Of a stretch of DNA of 64,000 bases, positions 1 through 8,085 are shown in pieces (positions within the stretch are counted from its first letter, which is position 1; each line of letters begins with the position of its first letter). Origin of the DNA: Streptomyces fumanus (lineage in GTDB: Bacteria > Actinomycetota > Actinomycetes > Streptomycetales > Streptomycetaceae). The DNA lies in contig NZ_BNBI01000006.1 of the NCBI RefSeq assembly GCF_014655295.1, positions 124,001 to 188,000 of the forward strand, in the 5' to 3' direction. A program made the position numbers and the translations under genes. The notes below the pieces were generated by a model, which worked only from the letters and a program-made list of their open reading frames with translations, searched no databases and was not told the origin of the DNA.

Positions 1-127
1 GGACCACGCCCGAGGCCAGCCGGGACATGGCGGCGCGGAACTCCTCGTTGCTCACCCCCTCAGCATGCCCGGCGGCGGGGGACCGCGACGTGGAAGGGGC
101 GGGAGCGGCAGGGGAAGTGTTCGGCAC
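1..127 (-). CDS. Flavin reductase-like protein, N-terminal part (runs off left edge)
   Basis: Only the first codons of a minus-strand gene are present. The frame reads through NEEFRAAMSRLASGVV, which matches the opening helix and first strand of FMN-binding split-barrel flavin reductases. Two GTG starts are possible: position 127, which adds an Ala/Pro/Ser-rich leader of 24 residues, or position 55, directly before the conserved segment with a purine-rich stretch touching it. An in-frame stop lies at 137-139. I report the longer form, but the start is uncertain. Expected role is FMN or FAD reduction with NAD(P)H, often supplying a partner monooxygenase. The partner cannot be judged from this fragment. 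Confidence 0.55.
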   Translation of the reverse strand, partial: MPNTSPAAPAPSTSRSPAAGHAEGVSNEEFRAAMSRLASGVV

Positions 128-271
128 CCCGCCACGCTAATCGCCGCCCCGCGCGGCCCGCATCGGACCCCGGTCGCAGGCCGGACCTAGGACCCCAGGA
201 CGAGCAGCCCGGAGTGTTCAGGAAACGCACGGGAAAGTGCGGAAACATCGCCCGATTGTTCATGTTTCGCT

Positions 272-285
272 GTGACTTGAGTCAC
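272..285. promoter_or_regulatory. Crp-like palindrome upstream of cdgB
   Basis: The sequence GTGACTTGAGTCAC is a perfect 6-bp inverted repeat around a 2-bp centre. It fits the Streptomyces Crp pattern GTG-N6-GNCAC as I remember it. It lies 116 bp upstream of the cdgB start and 16 bp upstream of the BldD-like box. Binding by Crp is inference. Confidence 0.35.
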
Positions 286-301
286 AAGGAGTAGGAATTG
301 T

Positions 302-314
302 TGACCCTGTGTAC
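302..314. promoter_or_regulatory. Candidate BldD box upstream of cdgB
   Basis: TGACCCTGTGTAC matches the BldD consensus TnACnC(A/T)GnGTnA at every fixed position except the last. It is centred about 93 bp before the cdgB start. In S. coelicolor cdgB is a known target of BldD, the developmental repressor that dimerises on tetrameric c-di-GMP, so the location fits. Confidence 0.6.
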
Positions 315-400
315 CGAGTGGGCAGCGCGCTGTGATTCAGTGGCGGGGAAGCTGCACGAGAACCCTTGATTCGCTGCGAGGTCTCGGGGGGAGGGCGAGC

Positions 401-2062
401 ATGGAGGCCGAGTCGGAACCCTACGTCCGTCTTGCGTCCCTGCGGCAACTGCACCAGGCCATGGCCGACATGAACACGGCCCGCAGCCTGGCCGACACCC
501 TGCAGACCGTGGCCGACGGCGTCGTGCACGCCCTGGGGTACGAGCTGGCCTGCGTCAACCTGGTCCGCCCCGACGGCGATCTGGTGGTCGCCGCCTTCGC
601 CGGGAACCAGGCCGCCGAGGCCCTCATCACCGGCCGGGTCGGCTCCCGCGACTCCTGGGAGCGCCGGCTGCGGATGGGCGAGCAGTGGGGCGACCTGGTG
701 TTCATACCGCACACCGAGGGCTGGATCCTCGACGACGACGACGTACCCCAGTGGTACACCGACGGGCCCGCCCCCCGCTTCGAGGACGAGTGGCACCCCT
801 CCGACCGCCTCTTCGCCCCCATGTACGCGCCCGGCCCGCAGGGCGGCGGCACCAGCGGCGAGCTGATCGGCGTCCTGTCCGTGGACCGCCCGCGCAACGG
901 CCGCCGGCCCGGCGCCTGGGGCCGCGAGGCCCTCCAGATGTACGCCTTCCAGGCCGCCATCGCGATCAGCAACGCCCGGCTGCGCTCCAACATGCAGCGC
1001 GCCCTGGTCCGCCTGGAGCGCGAGCAGCAGGCCCTGCGCGCCAGCGAGGAGAGCTTCCGGCAGGCGTTCGAGTACGCCCCCTCCGGCATGGCCATCGCCG
1101 AGATGGGCGGCGACCAGCACGGCCGCATACTGCGCAGCAACGACGCGCTGTGCCGCCTGCTGGGCCGGCCCGCCGCCGCGATGCGCCGCTACTCCTTCTC
1201 CGACCTCGTCCACCCCGAGGACATAGGCACCCTGCTGCGCACCTCCCCCGAGGGCGGCCGCGCCGAACTCCGCCTGGGCCGCCGCGACGGCACCTACGTC
1301 TGGGTCTCCCTGCGCAACAGCGTCGTCGCCGACGCCGCCGACGGCCCCCGCTTCCTCCTCACCCACGTCGAGGACATAGAGGAGCGCAAGCGCCGCGAAC
1401 TGCAACTGGCCCACCGCGCCTCGCACGACTCCCTCACCGGCCTGCCGAACTCCGCCGAACTGCGCTCCCGCCTCTCCGCCCGGCTCTGCCAGCGCCCCCA
1501 GTCGGTCCTGCCGACCGCGGTCGACGCGATGGACGCCGCCTACGGCGACCCGGTCCTCGACTCCGGCGGCCACTCCTTCGACTTCCCGCCGAACCCCGAG
1601 CCGTACGACGCCTACGACCACCATGTGCACACCGTCGCCCCCGAGGAGGGCCGCGACGACGGCACCAAGGGGCTCGCGGTGCTCTTCTGCGACCTCGACG
1701 GCTTCAAGTCGATCAACGACCGGTTCGGGCACAACGCGGGCGACGCCGTGCTCATCGAGGTCGCCCGGCGGCTCTCCGGCGGCGTCCGCGACGGCGACAC
1801 CGTGGCCCGGCTCGGCGGCGACGAGTTCGTCATCCTCGCCGACGGCCTCGGCCGGGCCGACGCCGCCGACCTCGCCGTACGGCTGCGCAACGAGATCATC
1901 CAGCCCATCCGGGCCGAGGGCCGGGCCGTCCGGGTGGGCGCCAGCTTCGGCATCGGCTGGGCGCACTGCGGCATGACCGCCGACGAGGTGCTCAAGTCCG
2001 CCGACGAGCGGATGTACGTCGAGAAACGATCTCGTCCCAAACAGCACCGACGGGCCGGATGA
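401..2062 (+). CDS. cdgB: Diguanylate cyclase CdgB (GAF-PAS-GGDEF)
   Basis: Cytosolic enzyme that joins two GTP into c-di-GMP, the signal that loads BldD and controls sporulation timing in Streptomyces. The 553-residue protein has an N-terminal GAF-type sensor (about 20-190), a PAS/PAC segment (about 225-335) and a C-terminal GGDEF domain. The active loop GGDEF is at residues 472-476. The RxxD product-inhibition site (RDGD, 463-466) sits exactly five residues before it, so activity and feedback control both look intact. The ATG at 401 follows GGGGGGAGGG and starts the conserved EAESEPYVRLASLRQ segment; an in-frame GTG at 332 would add 23 unlikely residues. The gene stands alone, with the BldD and Crp-like sites in its leader. 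Confidence 0.9.
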   Translation: MEAESEPYVRLASLRQLHQAMADMNTARSLADTLQTVADGVVHALGYELACVNLVRPDGDLVVAAFAGNQAAEALITGRVGSRDSWERRLRMGEQWGDLVFIPHTEGWILDDDDVPQWYTDGPAPRFEDEWHPSDRLFAPMYAPGPQGGGTSGELIGVLSVDRPRNGRRPGAWGREALQMYAFQAAIAISNARLRSNMQRALVRLEREQQALRASEESFRQAFEYAPSGMAIAEMGGDQHGRILRSNDALCRLLGRPAAAMRRYSFSDLVHPEDIGTLLRTSPEGGRAELRLGRRDGTYVWVSLRNSVVADAADGPRFLLTHVEDIEERKRRELQLAHRASHDSLTGLPNSAELRSRLSARLCQRPQSVLPTAVDAMDAAYGDPVLDSGGHSFDFPPNPEPYDAYDHHVHTVAPEEGRDDGTKGLAVLFCDLDGFKSINDRFGHNAGDAVLIEVARRLSGGVRDGDTVARLGGDEFVILADGLGRADAADLAVRLRNEIIQPIRAEGRAVRVGASFGIGWAHCGMTADEVLKSADERMYVEKRSRPKQHRRAG

Positions 2063-2181
2063 GCCCCAGGTCAGCGCGGTGACGCGAGCCGGGTCACCCG
2101 TTCGGCCCAGTGGGAGCGGGTAGGCTCGGCCTCTCACCACGTACACCGCACCCGCACCGCACCTGGTTAGGAGACCTAGGG

Positions 2182-3132
2182 ATGACGCCCGGCAACAACG
2201 GCGCGAGCACGCCCGAGGACGACGACCCCTTCGGCTACCTGTACGCCGACGGGCAGGCCAACGGGGCCCAGCCGCCGTCAGGCGGCTACGGCTACCCGGG
2301 CTCGGTCAACCGGGTGCGTCCGGTCGGGACCCGTCAGTACGGCCAGCAGGCGGCCGGCGCGCCGCCCGCCGCCCCGCCCCAGGGCGCCTACGGCCGGCCC
2401 AACCCGCACTACGCGGCCCCGGAGACGCTGCCCGGCGGCGGTGCCCCCACCGCCCCGCAGCAGCCCGCGCACGGCGGCGGACGCGGCGGCGGGCGGCGCG
2501 GCCCCAACACCAGGGGCCTGCTGATCGGCGCCATCGCGGTGGTCGCCGCGGTCGTCATCGGCATCGCCGTGGCCATGACCGGCAGCGGCGACGAGGACGA
2601 CAAGGGCGGCGACCAGGCCGGCGCCGGCACCACCCCGACCCAGAGCCAGAGCGGCGAGCCCAGCCCGTCCGCCGGCGACGACGACGACGAGCAGCGGGCC
2701 GACCTGCCCACCGCCGACGCCGGGAGCCTCCAGGCCGCCGGCGGCGCCGCGCAGGCCAGCGACGTGGCGGGCGCCCAGTCCGAGGGCGGCACCTACATCG
2801 CCGGCCTGAACAAGACGGGCGCCTCGGTCACCTGGACGGTCGACGGCATCCCCAAGGCCGGCGCCTACACCCTCTTCGCCCGCTACAGCGCCACCGGCGA
2901 GGACCAGTCGATGACCCTGACGGTCAACGGCAAGGTCTTCGGCAGCAAGCTCAACCTGGGCAACTTCACCAAGGCCGAGGACGGCGACTTCGCCAAGGGC
3001 TGGACCGAGACCTACGCCTACCCGACCCTCAACAAGGGCACCAACACCCTCACCATCTCCTGCCAGGACGGCGACAAGTGCAACGTCCTGCTGGACCAGC
3101 TCAGCCTCAAGGAAGGCCAGGTCACCCGCTAG
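2182..3132 (+). CDS. Membrane-anchored protein with CBM6/35-like domain
   Basis: The 316-residue protein has a disordered Gly/Pro/Gln-rich cytoplasmic N-terminus (1-110), one transmembrane helix (about 111-132), an acidic Ser/Thr/Pro/Asp linker, and an extracellular domain (about 190-315). That domain contains GASVTWTVDGIPKAGAYTL and ends LLDQLSL, typical of CBM6/CBM35 beta-sandwich carbohydrate-binding modules. It probably binds glycan or wall material at the cell surface; there is no catalytic domain. The ATG at 2182 follows GGAGACC; the open frame extends further upstream but without a good start. It sits between cdgB and the nag cluster and converges on the PfkB gene, with only 13 bp between stop codons. 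Confidence 0.65.
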   Translation: MTPGNNGASTPEDDDPFGYLYADGQANGAQPPSGGYGYPGSVNRVRPVGTRQYGQQAAGAPPAAPPQGAYGRPNPHYAAPETLPGGGAPTAPQQPAHGGGRGGGRRGPNTRGLLIGAIAVVAAVVIGIAVAMTGSGDEDDKGGDQAGAGTTPTQSQSGEPSPSAGDDDDEQRADLPTADAGSLQAAGGAAQASDVAGAQSEGGTYIAGLNKTGASVTWTVDGIPKAGAYTLFARYSATGEDQSMTLTVNGKVFGSKLNLGNFTKAEDGDFAKGWTETYAYPTLNKGTNTLTISCQDGDKCNVLLDQLSLKEGQVTR

Positions 3133-3145
3133 GCCCGGCCCGCTC

Positions 3146-4075
3146 TTACGCCGCCGTCGCCTCCGCGGTCACCGTCACCCGGCCCAGCAGGTCCGCATAG
3201 GCCGCGCGGTCGAACTCGCCGGCCGCGGGGGCCAGGACCGTCGCCGCCGACAGGGCGACCGCGCGGGCCAGCCGGTCCGGCCAGGGCAGGCGCTCGGCCA
3301 GACCCGACAGCAGGGCCGCCACCACCGAGTCACCGGCGCCCGCCGGGTTGCCGCGCAGCTTGGCCGGCGGCACCGCCCGCCAGCGACCCTCCTCGGTCAC
3401 CGCCAGCAGCCCCTCGCCGCCCAGCGAGGCCACCACCGAGCGGGCGCCGCGCCGGCGGGCGTCCCGGGTGGCCCGCAGCGGCTCGTGGGCGCCGGTCAGC
3501 TCGGCCAGCTCCGCCGCGTTCGGCTTGATCAGGTCCGGCCGGGCGGCCACCCCCCGGCGCAGCGGCTCCCCGCCGGTGTCCAGCAGCACCGGCACCCCGG
3601 CGGCGCGCGCCGCGCGCACCAGCCCGGCGTAGGCGCCCACCGGCACGCCCGGCGGCAGGCTGCCGCACAGGGCCACCGCCGAGACACCGGTGAGCAGCTC
3701 CTCGTACGCCTCCTGGAAGGCGCCCCACTCGGCGGGCGTGACCAGCGGGCCCGGCTCGTTGAACTGGGTGGTGTCGCCGGTGGTGTCGTCGACGACGGCG
3801 ACGGTGCGCCGGGTGGCGCCGCCGACCGGCACCAGCGCGTCGACCACCCCGGGCGCCGCGGTGAGCGCCTGCCGCACCGCGCGCCCGGTGGCGCCGCCCG
3901 TGAAGCCGGTGACCGTCACCCGGTGGCCGAGGGCGGCGAGCACCCGGGCCGCGTTGAGGCCCTTGCCGCCCGGCCGCTCGGTCACCTCGGTGACCCGGTG
4001 CGAGCGGTGCGGGGTCAGGCTCCGGACGCGATAGGTGATGTCGAGAGCGGTGTTCAGCGTCACCGTGAGGATCAC
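3146..4075 (-). CDS. PfkB-family 1-phosphofructokinase / tagatose-6-phosphate kinase type
   Basis: Sugar-phosphate kinase of the ribokinase superfamily, 309 residues, the usual length. Seen are the N-terminal substrate segment VTLNTALDITYRV, the glycine loop RPGGKGLNAA, and the C-terminal catalytic GNPAGAGDSVVAALL, where the Asp of GAGD is the base. The sequence is closest in style to 1-phosphofructokinase/LacC proteins. The GTG start follows GGGGGAGG at 8-nt spacing. It is the third minus-strand gene after nagK and nagA, 121 bp downstream of nagA, so it may work with the aminosugar genes; the true substrate cannot be read from sequence. Confidence 0.75.
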   Translation of the reverse strand: MILTVTLNTALDITYRVRSLTPHRSHRVTEVTERPGGKGLNAARVLAALGHRVTVTGFTGGATGRAVRQALTAAPGVVDALVPVGGATRRTVAVVDDTTGDTTQFNEPGPLVTPAEWGAFQEAYEELLTGVSAVALCGSLPPGVPVGAYAGLVRAARAAGVPVLLDTGGEPLRRGVAARPDLIKPNAAELAELTGAHEPLRATRDARRRGARSVVASLGGEGLLAVTEEGRWRAVPPAKLRGNPAGAGDSVVAALLSGLAERLPWPDRLARAVALSAATVLAPAAGEFDRAAYADLLGRVTVTAEATAA

Positions 4076-4196
4076 CGGGCCGGCCTCCCCCGTCTGCTTG
4101 CGTGTGCCAAGGGTCCAGAAGGCACGATCATGCCAAACGGCGGGCCGGTCGGCCCAGTCCCGCGTCGGCCACGCCCGGCCGCGACCCGGGAACCGG

Positions 4197-5384
4197 TCAG
4201 CCCAGTCGGGGTTCGACCACCCAGGCGCCCCGGCGCATCACGCCCACCACGTCGAAACCGGCGTCCAGCACCACCAGGTCGGCGTCCTTGCCCGGCTCCA
4301 GCGAGCCGACCCGGTCGGCCAGGCCGAGCAGCCGGGCCGGGTTGGCCGACAGCGCCGCCACCGCGTCCTCGACGGCCAGCCCGTCCACCGTGACCGCCCG
4401 CTTCAGCGCCCGGTCCAGGGTGAGCGTCGACCCGGCGATCGAGCCGCCCTCCACCAGCCGCGCCACCCCGTCCTCGACGTCGACCTCCAGCGGGCCCAGC
4501 AGATAGCGGCCGTCGCCGAAGCCGGCCGCGTCCATCGCGTCGGTGATGAACGCCACCCGGGCCGGCCCCGCGTGGTGGAACGCCAACTGCAGCGCCGCCG
4601 GGTGCAGATGGACGCCGTCGTTGATCAGCTCGACGGTGATCCGCTCGTCCTCCAGCAGCGCGGTGATCGGGCCGGGGGAGCGGTGGCCCAGCGGCGGCAT
4701 CGCGTTGAACAGGTGGGTGGCGACGGTGGCGCCCGCGTCGATCGCCTCGACGGTCTGCTCGTACGTCGCGTCGGTGTGCCCGATCGCCGCGATGACGCCG
4801 TGCTCCACCAGCAGCCGTACGGAGTCCAGGCCGCCCGGCAGCTCGGTAGCGAGGGTCATCATCCGCGCGTGGCCGTGCGCGGCGTCGATCAGCTTGCGGA
4901 CCTCGGCCGGGTCGGGGTCGCGCAGCAGTTGCTCGTCGTGCGCGCCCTTGCGGCACGGGGAGATGAACGGCCCCTCGAAGTGGATGCCGGCGATCTCGCC
5001 CTGCTGGGCCAGTTCCGCCAGCATCCCGGCGTGCCGGGCGAGGAAGTCCAGGTCGCCGGTGACCGCGGAGGCGACGACCGTGGTGGTGCCGTGCAGCCGG
5101 TGGGTGTGCACGCCCTGGAGGACCTGCTCGGCGGTGCCGCCGGCGAAGGAGGCGCCGCCGCCGCCGTGGTTGTGCAGGTCCACGAAGCCGGGGACCACCC
5201 AGTGGCCGTTCACGTCGAGGACCCGGGCGTGCTCGGGGGCCGTCGCGGCGATCCGGGTGCCGTCGACGGCCACCCGGCCGTTCTCGACGGTCCCGGTGGG
5301 CAGGACCACGGTGGCACCGGCGAGGACCAGCCCGGTCCCGTCCCGGTCGGCGCTGTCCTGTGCCCCTGGCGGCGTAGCCGTCAC
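4197..5384 (-). CDS. nagA: N-acetylglucosamine-6-phosphate deacetylase
   Basis: Cytosolic amidohydrolase converting GlcNAc-6-P to glucosamine-6-P plus acetate, feeding both glycolysis and wall precursors. In 395 residues I see HNH (71-73), the metal Glu in GIHFEGPF (E137), metal His residues in IGHTDA (H203) and VATHLFNA (H224), and the catalytic Asp in ITDAMDA (D282), all as expected for NagA. The GTG start has GGAGGA upstream and overlaps the nagK stop as GTGA, giving translational coupling. A much longer frame runs back through nagK but is only an overlap artefact. Glucosamine-6-P made here is the known ligand that releases DasR from DNA, so the gene lies in its own feedback loop. Confidence 0.93.
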   Translation of the reverse strand: MTATPPGAQDSADRDGTGLVLAGATVVLPTGTVENGRVAVDGTRIAATAPEHARVLDVNGHWVVPGFVDLHNHGGGGASFAGGTAEQVLQGVHTHRLHGTTTVVASAVTGDLDFLARHAGMLAELAQQGEIAGIHFEGPFISPCRKGAHDEQLLRDPDPAEVRKLIDAAHGHARMMTLATELPGGLDSVRLLVEHGVIAAIGHTDATYEQTVEAIDAGATVATHLFNAMPPLGHRSPGPITALLEDERITVELINDGVHLHPAALQLAFHHAGPARVAFITDAMDAAGFGDGRYLLGPLEVDVEDGVARLVEGGSIAGSTLTLDRALKRAVTVDGLAVEDAVAALSANPARLLGLADRVGSLEPGKDADLVVLDAGFDVVGVMRRGAWVVEPRLG

Positions 5385-6325
5385 GTCGGTTCCTCCGTAC
5401 GGTCCGTGGTGTCGAGGAGATCCCAGGCCAGCAGTCCGGCGCCGCGGCAGCCGGCGGTGTCGCCCAGGGCCGCGGGGACGACGGGCGGCAGGCTCTGGAA
5501 GGTGACCCGCCGCCGGACGGCGTCCCGCAGCGGTGTGAACAAGGTTTCCCCCGCTTCGGCGAGGCCGCCACCGATGATCAGCGTCCGGGGGTCCAGCAGG
5601 GTGAGCGCGGTGACCAGGCCGTCCGCGAGGGCGTCCACCGCGTCCTGCCACACCCGGACGGCCCGTACGTCCCCGGAGTCCACGGCCTTGGCGCAGTCCG
5701 CGGCGTCCGCCTCCGGGTCCCCGCAGGCCGCCGCCCAGGCCGCGCCGACCGCGCCGGCGGAGGCGTACCGCTCCAGGCAGCCGCGCTGCCCGCACGGACA
5801 GGGCGTGCCGCCGGGGCGGACCACGATGTGGCCGATCTCGCCCGCGAAGCCGTGGGCGCCGCCCTCCACCCGGCCGCCGATGCCGATGGCGCCCGCGATG
5901 CCGGTGCCCAGCGGCACGAACAGGAACCGGTCGGTGCCCCGCCCGGCGCCGACCCGGCCCTCGGCGAGCCCGCCGGTGCGCACGTCGTGACCGAGGGCGA
6001 CGGGCACGCCGCCGAGCCGCTCGCTCAGCAGGGCGCGCAGCGGGACGTCCCGCCAGCCCAGGTTGGCGGAGTACACGGCGGTGCCGCGGGCCTCGTCGAC
6101 GATGCCGGGGACGGCGAGGCCGGCCGCGGCGGGGGGCTCGCCGAACCGGTCGGCGCCCAGCGCGGCCAGTTCGGCGGCGAACTCCAGGATGCCGTCGACG
6201 ACGGCCTCGGGTCCGCGGTCCCGGCCGGTGGCCCGGCGGGCGTGGTGCAGCAGCTCGCCCCCCGGCCCGGCCAGGGCGGCCTTCATCCCGGTGCCGCCCA
6301 CATCGAGGGCGATGACGTGTCTCAC
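5381..6325 (-). CDS. nagK: ROK-family N-acetylglucosamine kinase
   Basis: Phosphorylates internal GlcNAc that arrives without PTS phosphorylation. The 314-residue protein shows the ATP phosphate loop DVGGTGMKAAL (8-18), a catalytic-base motif GHD (112-114, where many ROK kinases have GND), the ROK signature around EIGHIVV, and the structural zinc motif CPCGQRGC (176-183). The GTG start is near the candidate DasR operator at 6353-6386. The stop overlaps the nagA start by four bases (GTGA), so nagK-nagA form one operon. In S. coelicolor this pair is a classical DasR target. Substrate assignment rests on the nagA coupling as much as on sequence. Confidence 0.85.
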   Translation of the reverse strand: MRHVIALDVGGTGMKAALAGPGGELLHHARRATGRDRGPEAVVDGILEFAAELAALGADRFGEPPAAAGLAVPGIVDEARGTAVYSANLGWRDVPLRALLSERLGGVPVALGHDVRTGGLAEGRVGAGRGTDRFLFVPLGTGIAGAIGIGGRVEGGAHGFAGEIGHIVVRPGGTPCPCGQRGCLERYASAGAVGAAWAAACGDPEADAADCAKAVDSGDVRAVRVWQDAVDALADGLVTALTLLDPRTLIIGGGLAEAGETLFTPLRDAVRRRVTFQSLPPVVPAALGDTAGCRGAGLLAWDLLDTTDRTEEPT

Positions 6326-6352
6326 GGGGACAGTGTGGCCCGTCGACCCGCA

Positions 6353-6386
6353 AGAGGTCTAGTCCACTCGCGTGGTGTAGACCTTG
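6353..6386. promoter_or_regulatory. DasR-responsive element(s) between nagK and the sugar-binding lipoprotein gene
   Basis: AGAGGTCTAGTCCACT (6353-6368) matches the dre consensus ACTGGTCTAGACCACT at 13 of 16 positions. A weaker second match follows on the other side. The two form a larger dyad: AGGTCTA, 2 nt, CCAC, TCGC, GTGG, 2 nt, TAGACCT (6355-6384). It sits 28 bp from the nagK start and about 55 bp from the divergent lipoprotein start, so one regulator could control both. DasR is a GntR-family repressor released by glucosamine-6-phosphate. Confidence 0.75.
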
Positions 6387-6440
6387 ATCCGTTAACCGAA
6401 CAACCGGAACGACATCTTCAGCAGGGCGGGGCAGGAACAA

Positions 6441-7706
6441 GTGCGACGGGGCAGGACAGGAACGATCGCGGTGGCGTCCGCACTGGTCATGACGGCGGTC
6501 CTCGGCGGCTGCGGGATCACCGGCGGCTCCGGCGAGGTGACCCTGAAGCTGGTCGCCGCCGACTACGGCGACACCGAGGCCAACAGCTCCCGGCACTACT
6601 GGGACGACGTGGTCGACGCCTACGAGGCGAAGCACCCCGATGTGCGCGTGGACGTGACCGTGTACTCGTGGAACGACGTCGACCGCAAGGTCCGCGAGCT
6701 GGTCGACGCCGGCGAGGCGCCCGACCTGGCGCAGATCGGCGCCTACTCCGACTACGCGGCCAAGGACCTGCTCTACCGGGCCGACGACCTGCTCTCCATC
6801 CCCGTTCAGGCCGACTTCGTGCCCCAGTTGGCCGCCGCCGGGCAGGTCAAGGGGGTGCAGTACGGGATGCCGTTCGCGGCCTCCACGCGCGTGCTGTTCT
6901 ACAACAAGACCCTCTTCGCCCAGGCCGGCCTCACCCCGCCCAAGAGCTGGGACGACCTGGCCGCCGCGGCCGAGGCGCTGAAGGCGGAGGGCGTGAAGTA
7001 CCCGTACGCCCTGCCGCTGGGCCCCGAGGAGGCGCAGGCCGAGACGATGCAGTGGCTGCTGAGCGGCGGGGGCGGCTACACCGACGTCTCCGGCACCTAC
7101 ACCATCGACTCGGCGCAGAACGTCGACACCTTCACCTGGCTCAAGGACGAACTGGTCGGCAAGGACCTCACCGGCCCGGTCGCCCCCGGCAAGCTCAACC
7201 GCGCGGCCGCCTTCGCCGCGTTCGCCGCCGGTGACGTCGGCATGCTCAACGGCCACCCGTCGCTGATGGCGATGGCCGAGAAGAAGGGCGTCAAGTACGG
7301 CATGGTCCCCACCCCCGGTGCGGACGGCGCCAGCCCCAACACGCTCGGCGTCGCCGACTGGATGGCGGCCTTCAAGCAGAACGGCCACCAGGAGCAGATC
7401 GGCGACTTCCTCGACTTCGTCTACGCCGACGACCAGGTCCTGGACTTCTCCCGCCGCTACGACCTGCTGCCGGTGACCACCTCCGCGTCCGAGGCGATGA
7501 GCACCGCCGAGGAGGACAAGAAGCTCAAGCCGTTCCTGGACCAGTTGCTCCTCTCCGAGCTGTACCCGGTCGGCGAGACCTCCTGGGCCACGGTCAGCGC
7601 GGAGATCAAGAAGCGGATCGGCGAGGCGGTCGCCACCGGCGGCGACCCGCGGACGGTCCTGGAGGAGCTGCAGGCCACGGCGGTACGGGCGGACAGCGCC
7701 GCGTGA
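6441..7706 (+). CDS. Extracellular sugar-binding lipoprotein (ABC transporter SBP family)
   Basis: Binding protein for carbohydrate uptake. The N-terminus has a signal peptide ending in the lipobox LGGC (21-24), so mature protein would be lipid-anchored at C24. The rest shows the SBP family 1 pattern: YNKTLFAQAGLTPPKSWDDL, GMPFAASTRVLFYN and a repeated alpha/beta layout over 421 residues. The GTG start at 6441 follows CAGGAA. No permease or ATPase gene is nearby, so it must pair with transport proteins encoded elsewhere or act as a sensor. The shared DasR operator with nagK suggests an aminosugar or chito-oligosaccharide ligand; this is inference. Confidence 0.8.
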   Translation: MRRGRTGTIAVASALVMTAVLGGCGITGGSGEVTLKLVAADYGDTEANSSRHYWDDVVDAYEAKHPDVRVDVTVYSWNDVDRKVRELVDAGEAPDLAQIGAYSDYAAKDLLYRADDLLSIPVQADFVPQLAAAGQVKGVQYGMPFAASTRVLFYNKTLFAQAGLTPPKSWDDLAAAAEALKAEGVKYPYALPLGPEEAQAETMQWLLSGGGGYTDVSGTYTIDSAQNVDTFTWLKDELVGKDLTGPVAPGKLNRAAAFAAFAAGDVGMLNGHPSLMAMAEKKGVKYGMVPTPGADGASPNTLGVADWMAAFKQNGHQEQIGDFLDFVYADDQVLDFSRRYDLLPVTTSASEAMSTAEEDKKLKPFLDQLLLSELYPVGETSWATVSAEIKKRIGEAVATGGDPRTVLEELQATAVRADSAA

Positions 7707-7714
7707 GAGCCACC

Positions 7715-7741
7715 GCCCGGCACCGGCTGTCGGTGCCGGGC
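7715..7741 (+). terminator. Hairpin after the lipoprotein gene
   Basis: An 11-bp perfect inverted repeat (GCCCGGCACCG / CGGTGCCGGGC) with a 5-nt loop begins 8 bp after the stop codon. It has no T-tract, as usual in Streptomyces. It also lies just before the next start at 7757, so it could affect that gene's translation. Confidence 0.6.
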
Positions 7742-7756
7742 GCTACGGTGCCGGGC

Positions 7757-8002
7757 ATGGACCCAGAGCGACACGACCAGGGACTCGGCGCGCGGGAGCG
7801 GGACATCCTCGCGCTGGAGCGCCGCGGCTTCCCCGGCCCCGGCGCCAAGGAACGCGCCATCCGCGAGGAACTGGGCCTGGCCCCCGTCCGCTACTACCAG
7901 CTCCTCGACGCCCTCCTCGACGACCCCCGCGCCCTGGCCGCCGACCCGGTGACGGTCAACCGCCTGCGCCGCGTCCGCGAGGCACGGCGGGCGGAGCGGT
8001 GA
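7757..8002 (+). CDS. DUF3263-family small protein
   Basis: An 81-residue charged protein containing LGARERDILALERRGF and GAKERAIREELGLAP, followed by YYQLLDALLDDPRAL. This matches the actinobacterial DUF3263 family, which resembles a compact helix-turn-helix domain. Function is unknown. The ATG at 7757 fits the start of the conserved part; the frame opens upstream at 7703 but the intervening hairpin argues against it. Highly charged with no membrane segment, so cytosolic. It is not clearly linked to the lipoprotein gene before it. Confidence 0.7.
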   Translation: MDPERHDQGLGARERDILALERRGFPGPGAKERAIREELGLAPVRYYQLLDALLDDPRALAADPVTVNRLRRVREARRAER

Positions 8003-8085
8003 AAAGGGCGCGGGGCGGGCCGGGGCGGCGTCGGCGGGCGCGTGCTGTCAGGCGTGTGATCCGGTTCGCGGGATAGGTTCGCGGC

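Noticed and set aside
260..2146. 628-residue minus-strand frame opposite cdgB
   Set aside because: Val/Gly/Ala-rich product with no motif; the plus strand carries a clear GAF-PAS-GGDEF protein. High GC keeps the opposite frame open.
4197..7388. 1063-codon minus-strand frame covering nagA, nagK and the lipoprotein gene
   Set aside because: Only the last 395 codons are nagA; the rest is antisense or frame-shifted reading of real genes, and a good GTG with GGAGGA marks the nagA start.
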